Shown piece after piece: positions 16,641 to 23,832 of a DNA stretch of 25,002 nucleotides. Position 1 is the stretch's first letter. Each line of letters opens with the position of its first letter. The position numbers and the translations under genes were made by a program. Source of the stretch: an uncultured Prevotella sp. (GTDB lineage Bacteria > Bacteroidota > Bacteroidia > Bacteroidales > Bacteroidaceae); assembly GCA_900556465.1 (NCBI GenBank), contig USPK01000021.1, positions 1 through 25,002 of the forward strand, written 5' to 3'. The notes below the pieces were generated by a model that had not been told where the DNA came from, did no database searches, and worked only from the letters and a program-made list of their open reading frames with translations.

Positions 16641-18182
16641 CTATTCGCCCCAGCTGGAGCGGTCCAGGTTGCGGTAGCCCACGGCCTCGGCCACGTGGCG
16701 CGCCCCGATTTGCGGAGCGCCGTCGAGGTCGGCTATGGTGCGGGCCACCTTGAGTATGCGCTCGTAGGCGCGGGCTGAGAGGCCGAGCGCCTTCATGGCG
16801 CGGCTCAGGCGGTCGGCCGCCTGGGCGTCGGGCTGCGCGTAGCGCTGCAGCTGTCGGGCCGTCATCTGGGCGTTGCAGTGCGTACCCGGCTCGCCGGCAA
16901 AGCGGGCCGTCTGCACGCTGCGTGCCCGGACCACACGTTCGCGGATGGCCGCGCTCGTCTCGCCGGCCGGCGCGTGGGCCAGTTCCTCTACGGAGACGGG
17001 CGCCACCTCTACCTGCAGGTCGATGCGGTCTAACAGCGGGCCCGAGATGCGGTTCATGTAGCGCTGTATCTGTCCCGGCGTGCAGACGCAGCGACGCGTC
17101 GGGTGATTGTAGTAACCGCAAGGACAGGGGTTCATAGAGGCCACGAGCATGAACGAGCAGGGCAGCGTTGCCGTGTACTTGGCCCGCGAGATGGTGATAC
17201 GGCGGTCCTCGAGCGGTTGCCGGAGCGTTTCGAGCGCGGAGCGGCTGAATTCGGGCAACTCGTCGAGAAAGAGCACGCCGTTGTGGGCCAGGCTGATTTC
17301 GCCCGGCTGGAAGGAGCTGCCGCCCCCGATGAGGGCGACGTCGGAAATAGTGTGGTGCGGGCTGCGAAAGGGCCGGCGCGTGATGAGCGACGTCCCCTCG
17401 GACAGCTTCCCGGCCACGGAGTGGATTTGCGTAGTCTCGAGGCTTTCAGCCAGTGTGAGCTGCGGCAGGATGGAAGGCAGCCGCTTGGCCATCATACTCT
17501 TGCCGCAGCCGGGGCTGCCGACCAGCAACAGATTGTGACCGCCCGCTGCCGCCACTTCAAAGGCGCGCTTCACCTGTTCCTGGCCCTTGACGTCGGCGAA
17601 GTCGAGCGGGTCGTTGCCTTGGGCAGCGAGAAACTCGGCCTGCATGTCGACGTGCTCGGGCGTCAGGCTGGAGCGCCCCTCGAGCAGGGCCGCGACCTCG
17701 GCGAGCGACGCCACGCCGTAGACGCGCAGCCCGTCGACGACGGCCGCCTCGCGGGCGTTGCTGTGCGGCACGACGATGGCCTCGTAGCCCAGTTCGCGCG
17801 CCTTGATGGCTATGGGCAGGGCGCCCTTCACGGCGTGTACGCTGCCGTCGAGGCCGAGCTCGCCCACCAGCAGGAAGCGGTCGAGCGCGTCGGACTGGAT
17901 GAGCTTGGCGGCCGCCAGCAGGCCCACGGCTAGGGGCAGGTCGTAGCCCGAGCCCTCCTTGCGGACGTCGGCCGGGGCAAAGTTGACCGTCGTGTTCATC
18001 TGGGGCAGTCGGTAGCCCGTGTTTTTCAGGGCGCTCTCCACGCGCATGCGGCTTTCACGCACTGCGCTGTCGGGCAGTCCGACCATAAAGAAGCTGTCGC
18101 AGCCCTTCCAGGTGTTGATTTCGAGGAATACGGGCAGGACGTTGAGGCCGTTGAGAGCGGCTGTGTTGACTTTGATTAGCAT
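16641..18182 (-). CDS. comM: YifB/ComM-family AAA+ Mg-chelatase-like ATPase
   Basis: A 513-residue protein, the usual length for ComM/YifB. In naturally transformable bacteria ComM is a hexameric helicase promoting branch migration during integration of incoming DNA; the family is also widespread in non-competent species. An N-terminal Lon-protease-like domain (1-175; FFMVGLPDSAVRESRMRVESAL, FAPADVRKEGSGYDLP) is followed by the AAA+ core with Walker A GSPGCGKS (222-229), Walker B VLFLDE (303-308), NPCPCGYYNHPTRRCVC (351-367, conserved cysteines) and ISGPLLDRIDL (379-389). The C-terminal part (LSRAMKALGLSARAYERILKVARTIADLDG) is conserved. It lies 45 bases after the thioredoxin-fold lipoprotein gene and 36 before the compact sialidase. 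Confidence 0.95.
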   Translation of the reverse strand: MLIKVNTAALNGLNVLPVFLEINTWKGCDSFFMVGLPDSAVRESRMRVESALKNTGYRLPQMNTTVNFAPADVRKEGSGYDLPLAVGLLAAAKLIQSDALDRFLLVGELGLDGSVHAVKGALPIAIKARELGYEAIVVPHSNAREAAVVDGLRVYGVASLAEVAALLEGRSSLTPEHVDMQAEFLAAQGNDPLDFADVKGQEQVKRAFEVAAAGGHNLLLVGSPGCGKSMMAKRLPSILPQLTLAESLETTQIHSVAGKLSEGTSLITRRPFRSPHHTISDVALIGGGSSFQPGEISLAHNGVLFLDELPEFSRSALETLRQPLEDRRITISRAKYTATLPCSFMLVASMNPCPCGYYNHPTRRCVCTPGQIQRYMNRISGPLLDRIDLQVEVAPVSVEELAHAPAGETSAAIRERVVRARSVQTARFAGEPGTHCNAQMTARQLQRYAQPDAQAADRLSRAMKALGLSARAYERILKVARTIADLDGAPQIGARHVAEAVGYRNLDRSSWGE

Positions 18183-18227
18183 GGCAGAAATCAGGTTTGG
18201 CGGCGTCGGAGACAGGGCGCGCGGCGC

Positions 18228-19259
18228 TTACTGGGCGGGCATGACGTCGGCGATGCGGCGCTCCAGATCGTCGATGGGGATGTCGCGCTGCACGATTTTA
18301 CCCTTTTCGTCGACCAGCAGGGTGCCGGGCACCTGGCTCAGGCCCAGCCGGCGGACCAGCGGGCCGTCGAACGCGCGGGTGTCGCAGACGATGGGGCCGC
18401 TCAGGGAGTCGCGCTCGGCCCTGCGGCGGCAGCTGACGGGGTCGACGTCGAGCGAGACGGAGAGCGTGCCCAGCCGCTTGCCGTAGGCGCGCTGCAGACG
18501 GCGCACCTTTTGGATGAGCGCCGTGCTCTCGTTGCTCCACGAGGCCCAGCAGGCCACGAGGAGCGGGCGCCCCTCGAAGTCGGCCTTCGTGACGGTGCGT
18601 TCGTCGATGGTCTGGGCCTCGAAGTCGGGGAGCTGCTGCCCCTCGGCGGCGGATAGCCGGGGCTCGAGGCGGTCGGCCAGGGCGTGGAGCGCGGCGTTGT
18701 CGGGCTGGGCCTTGCGCAGGTCGGCCAGGAGCGAGCGCGTCGTGGCGGGGTCGGGGGCCTTGTCCGTGGCGAAGTAGCGCTTGAAGACGGCGTAGGCGGC
18801 CAGTGTTGCGGCGTGGCTGCGGATAAACTCTCCGGCGGCCAGGCGTACTTCGGTCTCCCGCTTCCCGGCGTTCTCGCGGCGGAAGGTGCTGAGCAGTTCG
18901 TTGTCCTCCGTGCCCGAGATGTCGGCCTCGGCCAGGCGTGAGGCGTCGCCCTCGATGCGGAGCTTCTTGCCCGGTTCGGCCACGATGTCGGTCTGCGAGA
19001 AGTTGGGGTAGAGCAGGGTCATGACGACGGGCGCGGCGAGCTGGCGCTCGTAGCTGAAGGAGCCGTCGCGGATGGATATGGTGTCGAAGAAGGGGGCGTT
19101 GCCGTCGTCGCAGTAGATGAAGAACTCGGCCTGGTTGACGCCGGCCAGCCGGCCCTCCAGCAGGAAGCGGTCCTTCGGGCCGGAGCAGGCGGCCGCGAGC
19201 AGCAGGGCGAGGACGCAGAGCGCAACGGCGCAGCGGGAGAGGGAATAGCGGATGTTCAT
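18228..19259 (-). CDS. thioredoxin-fold lipoprotein (DUF4369/TlpA-like) lacking CxxC
   Basis: A 343-residue predicted lipoprotein with signal peptide and lipobox LAAAC (Cys25). Residues 30-130 resemble the N-terminal DUF4369 domain common in Bacteroidetes (FLLEGRLAGVNQAEFFIYCDDG ... DTISIRDGSFSYE). After a helical linker, residues 205-343 form a TlpA/thioredoxin-like domain: LPDFEAQTIDERTVTKADFEGRPLLVACWASW, then VSLDVD, and the cis-proline loop QVPGT (309-313). The active-site position, normally WCxxC, is WSNES (241-245), so both redox cysteines are absent and thiol-disulfide exchange is unlikely. It may act as a non-redox binding or chaperone protein. It follows the TPR lipoprotein gene after a terminator-like hairpin that ends almost at its ATG, and has no promoter box of its own. 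Confidence 0.85.
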   Translation of the reverse strand: MNIRYSLSRCAVALCVLALLLAAACSGPKDRFLLEGRLAGVNQAEFFIYCDDGNAPFFDTISIRDGSFSYERQLAAPVVMTLLYPNFSQTDIVAEPGKKLRIEGDASRLAEADISGTEDNELLSTFRRENAGKRETEVRLAAGEFIRSHAATLAAYAVFKRYFATDKAPDPATTRSLLADLRKAQPDNAALHALADRLEPRLSAAEGQQLPDFEAQTIDERTVTKADFEGRPLLVACWASWSNESTALIQKVRRLQRAYGKRLGTLSVSLDVDPVSCRRRAERDSLSGPIVCDTRAFDGPLVRRLGLSQVPGTLLVDEKGKIVQRDIPIDDLERRIADVMPAQ

Positions 19260-19261
19260 GG

Positions 19262-19305
19262 AGAAAAGAAAAGGAGGAGCCGGAGCTATGGCCTCCGACT
19301 CCTCC
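19262..19305 (-). terminator. terminator/attenuator between the two lipoprotein genes
   Basis: On the minus strand, GGAGGAGTCGGAG (19305-19293) pairs with CTCCGGCTCCTCC (19285-19273) with one G-T wobble and a 7-base loop, and is followed by TTTTCTTTTC. It is a good intrinsic terminator for the TPR lipoprotein gene. The T-rich tract ends only three bases before the ATG of the next gene, so expression of that gene would depend on read-through, or the hairpin could affect its translation. Confidence 0.8.
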
Positions 19306-19334
19306 GGTATTCAGGATAAAACGGTTCGGTAAGA

Positions 19335-21035
19335 TTACTTCACGAGGCTCTGGAAGGAAGCGTCGTTGAAGAGGGCTGCGAACTCGAGGTCCTTAGCGGC
19401 GTAAGCCTTGAGCGAGGAATCCTTCTGGATGGCATCGCGCAAGTTCGAGATGGCCGTAGAGGACTGGTTCGTGCGAGCGCTGACGATGGCCTTCAGATAG
19501 CTCGTCATGGCGTCGGGAGTAGCTACGCTCGAGAGGGTCTTCGTGGCGGCGGTGTAGTCCTTGTTCAGGATCTGAGCCAGAGCGGCGCTGTTCGTGTTGA
19601 CACCGTTCAGGTCGTTGGCAGCCTGTGCGTAGTTGCCCTTGGCAATATTGAGGTTGCCGACAACTTCCTTGTAGTTCTTGGCGGTCGTAGCGCGGCCGGC
19701 ATAGTTCTCGGCCTCGGTCACGTTGCCCTGAGCCAGGGCGAGCAGCGCACGGTTGGCGTTGACTTCAACAGCGTCGCCCTTCTTGCTGGCAGCCTGGTCG
19801 AGGTAATTCTTGGCGGCGTTGAGGTCACCGTCCTGCAGGGCGAGGATGGCCAGATTGTTGTAGGCGCGGTAGTCGCTCGGGTAGAGCTGCGTCGTCTTGG
19901 TGTAGATGTCCTTCTTCTGGGCGGCGTCGTCCGTCAGCGTAGCGGCGTAGAGCATCTCTTCTACGGAGAGCTTGGAGGCGTCGGCCTTGTACTGAGCCTG
20001 AATCTCGTCGTCGGTGCGGCCAATGATGTTGTAGCTCAAGGTCAAGCGGGCGCGGCGAAGTTCGGGGAGAATCTCGTCAGCGAGCTCCTTGTAGGCGGCA
20101 GAGATGTTACGGATCTGCGTCTCGCGCTCCTCGGGGTCCTGATACATGGAGAGGACGCGGAGAATGACATCCTTGTCCTGCAGGTTGGACTGCTCTACGA
20201 GTTCCTTGAAACCGTCCCAGTCTTCAGCGGTGTACTTGCCGTCGATGTCAGCTTCGAGGTCAATCTTCTTGAGCTCGCTCTTGAGGTAATCCGTAGAGGT
20301 TCCCTCACGCTTCTCAGCCAGCTCCTTGTTGAAGTCGAAGGCGCCATCGGGAGAGGCATAGGCCGAAACCTCGATGCCGTCAAGCTGCAGGCCTTTCTGG
20401 TCTGCCTTGATGTCGCGCAGCATCTGTACGAATTCCTGTACGGATACGGACTCGAGCTCGCTGCTGCGTACCTTGGCCTGGTTGATGAGGTATTTGATTT
20501 GTGCCTTCTTGGTCTGTGCGATGGAGTACTGATAAGCGTCCTCGCCGAGGGCACCGTTGGCGTTGGCGGCGGTGCGGGCTACGAGGGCGGACGTAGCGAT
20601 GACGCCGTCGGCTACTTTCACCTCGGGCACTTCTACGGTCTTCTTGCCCACGCGTGCTTCAAACGTGAGGTAGAGCTCGCTCTTTTGCATCGCGGGTAGG
20701 TAGTCGAAGGAGTTCTTCATGGTGTAGTTGCCGCCCATCTTGTAGGAAATCTCCTGGTCGTTGCCTTTTACCTTCTCGCCCTGGAACGTTGCGGACTGGC
20801 CCTTGGCTTCGCCGCCTTCATAGCGCAGTACGGGGATCACCGTTACTACGGCTTTCTTCTTCATGTACTTCTCCGGGAAGCGGCCGTCAATGGTGACGGG
20901 CACTTGGCCGGCTACAGCTTCCATGGGGGAAGGCGTAACGGTGAAATTGTCAGCAGAAAGCTCTCCGAGCTTTTTGCAAGACGTCAGCACCAGCGTCGAC
21001 GCCAGTGCCAGCGATAAGTAAAGTCTACTTTTCAT
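19335..21035 (-). CDS. TPR/OmpA-like lipoprotein
   Basis: A 566-residue predicted lipoprotein with lipobox LTSC (Cys20). It has a beta-rich N-terminal part (25-145; FTVTPSPMEAVAGQVPVTIDG, KKAVVTVIPVLRYEGG) and a central OmpA-like segment (IEVSAYASPDGAFDFNKELAEKRE, 221-244). A conserved stretch DKDVILRVLSMYQDPEERE (288-305) and LRRARLTLSYNIIGRTDDEI (326-345) follow, then TPR-like helices from about 355 to the end (YPSDYRAYNNLAILALQDGDLNAAKNYL). I recognise this as a conserved Bacteroidales protein type, likely envelope-associated; exact function unknown. Codon use is less GC-biased than in neighbours, which fits high expression. Its own promoter box lies 32 bases upstream. No acidic surface-export signal follows the cysteine (CKKLGE), so it may face the periplasm. 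Confidence 0.9.
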   Translation of the reverse strand: MKSRLYLSLALASTLVLTSCKKLGELSADNFTVTPSPMEAVAGQVPVTIDGRFPEKYMKKKAVVTVIPVLRYEGGEAKGQSATFQGEKVKGNDQEISYKMGGNYTMKNSFDYLPAMQKSELYLTFEARVGKKTVEVPEVKVADGVIATSALVARTAANANGALGEDAYQYSIAQTKKAQIKYLINQAKVRSSELESVSVQEFVQMLRDIKADQKGLQLDGIEVSAYASPDGAFDFNKELAEKREGTSTDYLKSELKKIDLEADIDGKYTAEDWDGFKELVEQSNLQDKDVILRVLSMYQDPEERETQIRNISAAYKELADEILPELRRARLTLSYNIIGRTDDEIQAQYKADASKLSVEEMLYAATLTDDAAQKKDIYTKTTQLYPSDYRAYNNLAILALQDGDLNAAKNYLDQAASKKGDAVEVNANRALLALAQGNVTEAENYAGRATTAKNYKEVVGNLNIAKGNYAQAANDLNGVNTNSAALAQILNKDYTAATKTLSSVATPDAMTSYLKAIVSARTNQSSTAISNLRDAIQKDSSLKAYAAKDLEFAALFNDASFQSLVK

Positions 21036-21066
21036 AATCTATGATTTTGTTGGGTATTTTCTGGGG

Positions 21067-21074
21067 CAAAGATA
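21067..21074 (-). promoter_or_regulatory. -7 box of the TPR lipoprotein operon
   Basis: The minus strand reads TATCTTTG, an exact TAnnTTTG match, 32 bases upstream of the ATG at 21035. The leader would be about 25 bases. The -33 element is not obvious. The box is identical to that of the divergent fprA gene. Confidence 0.7.
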
Positions 21075-21300
21075 AGCAATATTCCGCATCGCGCGGACTG
21101 GCCTTCCGGTTTTTTTCTTATCTTTCATTAAAAGAAATTCAATTTGTCGGTAAAAAAGGCGTATTGGTCGTTCGTTTTGCGCAGATTCTCCCGTTTTTGT
21201 GCTATTTGTCGTTTGCCTGCTGCCGGTTTGCCTCGTCGTCGTGTTACGCGGCGTCCCGCTCTCCCGCGGGGCAGTGACGCCCCGGACAGGCCCGCCCGCT

Positions 21301-21363
21301 ACGGGCCTTAGCCCAGTTTTTACGGGCCTTAGCCCCGTAGCGACGGGAATAGGGCCCGTTTTT
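21301..21363. repeat. 21-bp intergenic repeat array, locus D
   Basis: Exactly three 21-bp units. On + the joints are AGTTTTT, CGTAGCG and CGTTTTT, and the cores are GGGCCTTAGCCC, GGGCCTTAGCCC and GGGAATAGGGCCC. It reads as ATGLSPV-FTGLSPV-ATGIGPV in the frame that continues into fprA. It sits between the divergent promoters of the TPR lipoprotein gene and fprA. Confidence 0.85.
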
Positions 21364-21418
21364 CCGAATCGTATCGGCCGATTCTGCGGACAGGGCGGCG
21401 CGGCCCGACTTTTTTTCG

Positions 21419-21426
21419 TATCTTTG
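21419..21426 (+). promoter_or_regulatory. -7 box of fprA
   Basis: TATCTTTG matches TAnnTTTG exactly and is preceded by a run of seven T. Transcription would begin near 21433, about 48 bases before the ATG at 21481. No clear TTTG at -33. Confidence 0.7.
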
Positions 21427-21480
21427 CGCGGAACAGGCCCGCTGGGCCCGGACATTGTGATTCTCAAAACGAGACTGAAT

Positions 21481-22662
21481 ATGGAAATTAAGGAAAATAT
21501 CTTCTATGTCGGTGTGAACGACCGCGTGAAGCACCGCTTTGAGGGCCTGTGGCGTCTGCCGCAGGGCGTGTCGTACAACTCTTATCTGATTGTCGACGAG
21601 AAGGTGGCCCTGGTCGACACGGTCGATGTGGCTTTCTTTGCGGAGTATCTGGAGAAAATCCGCGCCGTGCTCGGCGAGCGGCCCGTCGATTACCTGATCA
21701 TCAATCATATGGAGCCGGACCACTCCGGCAGTCTCTCGCTCATCCGCCAGTTCTATCCCGGCATCCGCCTCGTAGGCAACCGGAAAACGTTCGAGATGGT
21801 GCAGGGCTTCTACGGCGTCCCGACGGAGGGCGACGTACTCGTGGCCGACGGCGACAAGCTCTCGCTGGGCCGCCGGGAGTTGACGTTCTACCTGGCCCCG
21901 ATGCTCCACTGGCCGGAAACGATGGTGTCGTTCGTGGCCGAGGAGGGCATCCTCTTCTCCGGCGACGCGTTCGGCTGCTTCGGTGCCCTGAACGGCGCCG
22001 TCCTCGACACGCAGATGGACACCGCCGCCTACTGGCCCGAGATGGAGCGCTACTTCGCCTCCATCCTGGGCAAGTTCCGCGCCCCCGTACGCACGGCGCT
22101 CCGCAAGCTGGGCGGGCTCGACATCCGCATGATTTGCTCCACGCACGGACCGGTCTGGACGGCCGAAGCCCCGCGCGCCGTCGAAACGTACCGTCGCCTG
22201 GCTCACGGCGAGACGGAGGAAGGCCTTGTCGTCTGCTACGGGTCGATGTACGGCAATACGCAGCGTGTGGCCGAGGCCGTAGCCGAGGGGGCCGCGCAGG
22301 AGGGGCTGAAGAAAATCATCGTACACAACCTGAGCGTGTCGCAGCCCTCGTTCGTGCTGGCCGACATCTTCCGTTACAGCGGTCTGGCCATCGGCGGACC
22401 TACCTACAACGGCGGGCTCTTCCCCGTGGTGGAGGACCTGCTGCGCCGCCTGGCAGGCCGCGAGGTGGCGGGCCACAAGCTGGCCTACTTCGGCGGCTTC
22501 ACGTGGGCCCCGGCGGCGGTGAAAACCATCACGGCCTACAACGAACAGATGAAGATGGACCTCGTGGCCGACCCGTTGGAGTGGAAGCAGGGCCCTTCCG
22601 GCGCCACGCTCGAATCGGCCCGCGCGCTGGGCGCCGCCCTGGCCCGCGCCGTCTGCGACTGA
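21481..22662 (+). CDS. fprA: flavodiiron protein (A-type flavoprotein)
   Basis: A 393-residue flavodiiron protein reducing O2 to water and/or NO to N2O in the cytoplasm of anaerobes, normally supplied with electrons by rubredoxin. The metallo-beta-lactamase-like domain (1-245) carries the diiron ligands in NHMEPDHSGS (His76, Glu78, Asp80), LHWPET (His143), SGDAFG (Asp162) and THGPVW (His222). The flavodoxin domain (248-393) shows the FMN phosphate loop YGSMYGNTQR (253-262) and GGPTYNGG. No C-terminal rubredoxin domain is present, so a separate donor is expected. The frame is open upstream to 21199, but the predicted promoter lies inside that extension, so ATG 21481 is the start. It fits an anaerobe exposed to oxygen at a mucosal surface. 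Confidence 0.96.
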   Translation: MEIKENIFYVGVNDRVKHRFEGLWRLPQGVSYNSYLIVDEKVALVDTVDVAFFAEYLEKIRAVLGERPVDYLIINHMEPDHSGSLSLIRQFYPGIRLVGNRKTFEMVQGFYGVPTEGDVLVADGDKLSLGRRELTFYLAPMLHWPETMVSFVAEEGILFSGDAFGCFGALNGAVLDTQMDTAAYWPEMERYFASILGKFRAPVRTALRKLGGLDIRMICSTHGPVWTAEAPRAVETYRRLAHGETEEGLVVCYGSMYGNTQRVAEAVAEGAAQEGLKKIIVHNLSVSQPSFVLADIFRYSGLAIGGPTYNGGLFPVVEDLLRRLAGREVAGHKLAYFGGFTWAPAAVKTITAYNEQMKMDLVADPLEWKQGPSGATLESARALGAALARAVCD

Positions 22663-22689
22663 GGCGCCCGCGGCGCCCCGTTGCCCCAT

Positions 22690-22742
22690 GCGGCTCCCCC
22701 GTGCAGCCACCGTTGCGGTGCTGCGCGGGGGAGCCGCTTTTT
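22690..22742 (+). terminator. intrinsic terminator of fprA
   Basis: The stem GCGGCTCCCCCG (22690-22701) pairs perfectly with CGGGGGAGCCGC (22726-22737), with further inner pairing GCAG/CTGC and CACC/GGTG. TTTTT follows at 22738-22742. The T-run overlaps the stop codon of the converging oxidoreductase gene. There is no T-run on the opposite side, so its effect on the minus strand is uncertain. Confidence 0.92.
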
Positions 22743-23820
22743 AGTGCGCTGCCGCCGAGCTGCCGTCGCCCGTCCAGCGGCGGCGGACGGCGTCGAGCAG
22801 GGCGTAGGTGTCCGTCAGGTGCGCCAGGGCCGCGGGGTGGTCGGCCGCACGTCCTTCGACGACCTCGGCGAAGCGGCGCACTTCCTCGTAGAAGCCGTTG
22901 ACGTACAAGGCGTTCTGGCACAGTTCCGGCAGTCCGGGCTGCACCTCCCACAGGCGCAGCGCCGTGCCCGCCTCGCGCCGCAGCTTCTCGGCCGGCAGAC
23001 CGAACAGGCGGGCCGGCCAGCGGCGCAACGTGAGCCCCCGGCCCGGGTGCAGGGTGTAGCAGCCTTCCGCCGTGTCTACGCGGAGTTCGTCCTCGGCCGC
23101 GTTCCAGGCCCCGGCCGTCGAGAGCGTCACGTTGCCGCACACTTCGCCGTGGCGCAGCAGCAGGTGGAGCGTCTGTCCGTCGCGGGGTGCGCGGCCGACG
23201 CACTGGAAGCCTTCCACCCGGGCCGGACCGAAGAGGTGGACGGCCAGGTCGAGCGGGTGGAGAAACAGTTCGGTCAGCGCGTCGCCCTCGGGGTAGGGCC
23301 CCGTGCGGTAGGTCAGCTGGTAGCAGGCCGCCCGCTTCCGCCCGATGCGGCGGGCCAGCAGCCGCACGTCCGGGGCGCAGCGGCGCTGCAGTCCGGCCAC
23401 GGCCAGCGGGGCGCCGCCCGCCCGCTCCGCCGCGAGGAGGCACGCCAGCTCCGCCCCGTCGCAGCAGGGCGGTTTCTCGACAAACAGGGCGCGTCCGCTT
23501 TCCAGTATGCGGCGGGCCAGGGCCGCCTGCACCCGCGCCGGGGCCGCCACGAAGACGCCCCGGACGGCGGGGTCGGCCAGGACTTCTCCGAGGTCGCACA
23601 CGGCGCGGACGCCCGGGCGCCAGGCTTGGACGGCGCGGGCCGATGCCGGCGTGGCGCAGCAGACGTAGCACAGCGGCAGGTGCAGGTAGTCCACAATGGG
23701 GTAGAGGTTTTGGCGGGCGTGCCGGCCCGCTCCCACGAAAGCGTAGCCGGCAGCGTAGGCCGGCGGCAATTCGTGGCGGTTGCGGCAGCGCCGCAGGCGG
23801 TCGATGAGTTCGTAGCGCAT
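22741..23820 (-). CDS. Gfo/Idh/MocA-family oxidoreductase
   Basis: A 359-residue NAD(P)-dependent oxidoreductase of the glucose-fructose oxidoreductase / inositol dehydrogenase / MocA family, which usually acts on sugars or sugar derivatives. A Rossmann nucleotide-binding motif FVGAGRHARQN (28-38) follows an N-terminal extension of about 25 residues, longer than usual. The family EKP signature is at 115-117 (LFVEKPP; its Lys is catalytic). The C-terminal alpha/beta domain includes LTELFLHPLDLAVHLFG, where a His near the active site is expected, then a beta-sheet region (GNVTLSTAGAWNAAEDELRVDT). The substrate cannot be read from sequence. It begins 12 bases after the radical SAM gene stop, so the two are almost certainly co-transcribed and may share a pathway. 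Confidence 0.88.
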   Translation of the reverse strand: MRYELIDRLRRCRNRHELPPAYAAGYAFVGAGRHARQNLYPIVDYLHLPLCYVCCATPASARAVQAWRPGVRAVCDLGEVLADPAVRGVFVAAPARVQAALARRILESGRALFVEKPPCCDGAELACLLAAERAGGAPLAVAGLQRRCAPDVRLLARRIGRKRAACYQLTYRTGPYPEGDALTELFLHPLDLAVHLFGPARVEGFQCVGRAPRDGQTLHLLLRHGEVCGNVTLSTAGAWNAAEDELRVDTAEGCYTLHPGRGLTLRRWPARLFGLPAEKLRREAGTALRLWEVQPGLPELCQNALYVNGFYEEVRRFAEVVEGRAADHPAALAHLTDTYALLDAVRRRWTGDGSSAAAH

Positions 23821-23832
23821 GAGGTAGGAGGT

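Larger units (their letters stand above)
21036..21480. other. 445-base divergent intergenic stretch, no gene
   Basis: It holds the divergent -7 boxes of the TPR lipoprotein gene (21067-21074) and fprA (21419-21426), and repeat locus D (21301-21363). The segment 21100-21240 is noticeably more A/T-rich than the surrounding DNA and holds no recognisable gene. A + strand frame open from 21199 into fprA is not considered coding before 21481. Confidence 0.75.

Noticed and set aside
21041..21277. Possible 78-residue + strand gene in the divergent gap
   Set aside because: It begins beside the TPR gene start, overlaps that gene's promoter, and its product has no conserved feature.
2775..21363. Repeat arrays as CRISPR
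   Set aside because: Units are contiguous with no unique spacers, the period is 21 bp, and no cas gene is present.
2775..21363. Repeat arrays as simple intrinsic terminators
   Set aside because: Hairpin plus T-run elements are present, but at loci C and D the T-runs face a direction with no upstream gene to terminate, and separate strong terminators exist elsewhere.
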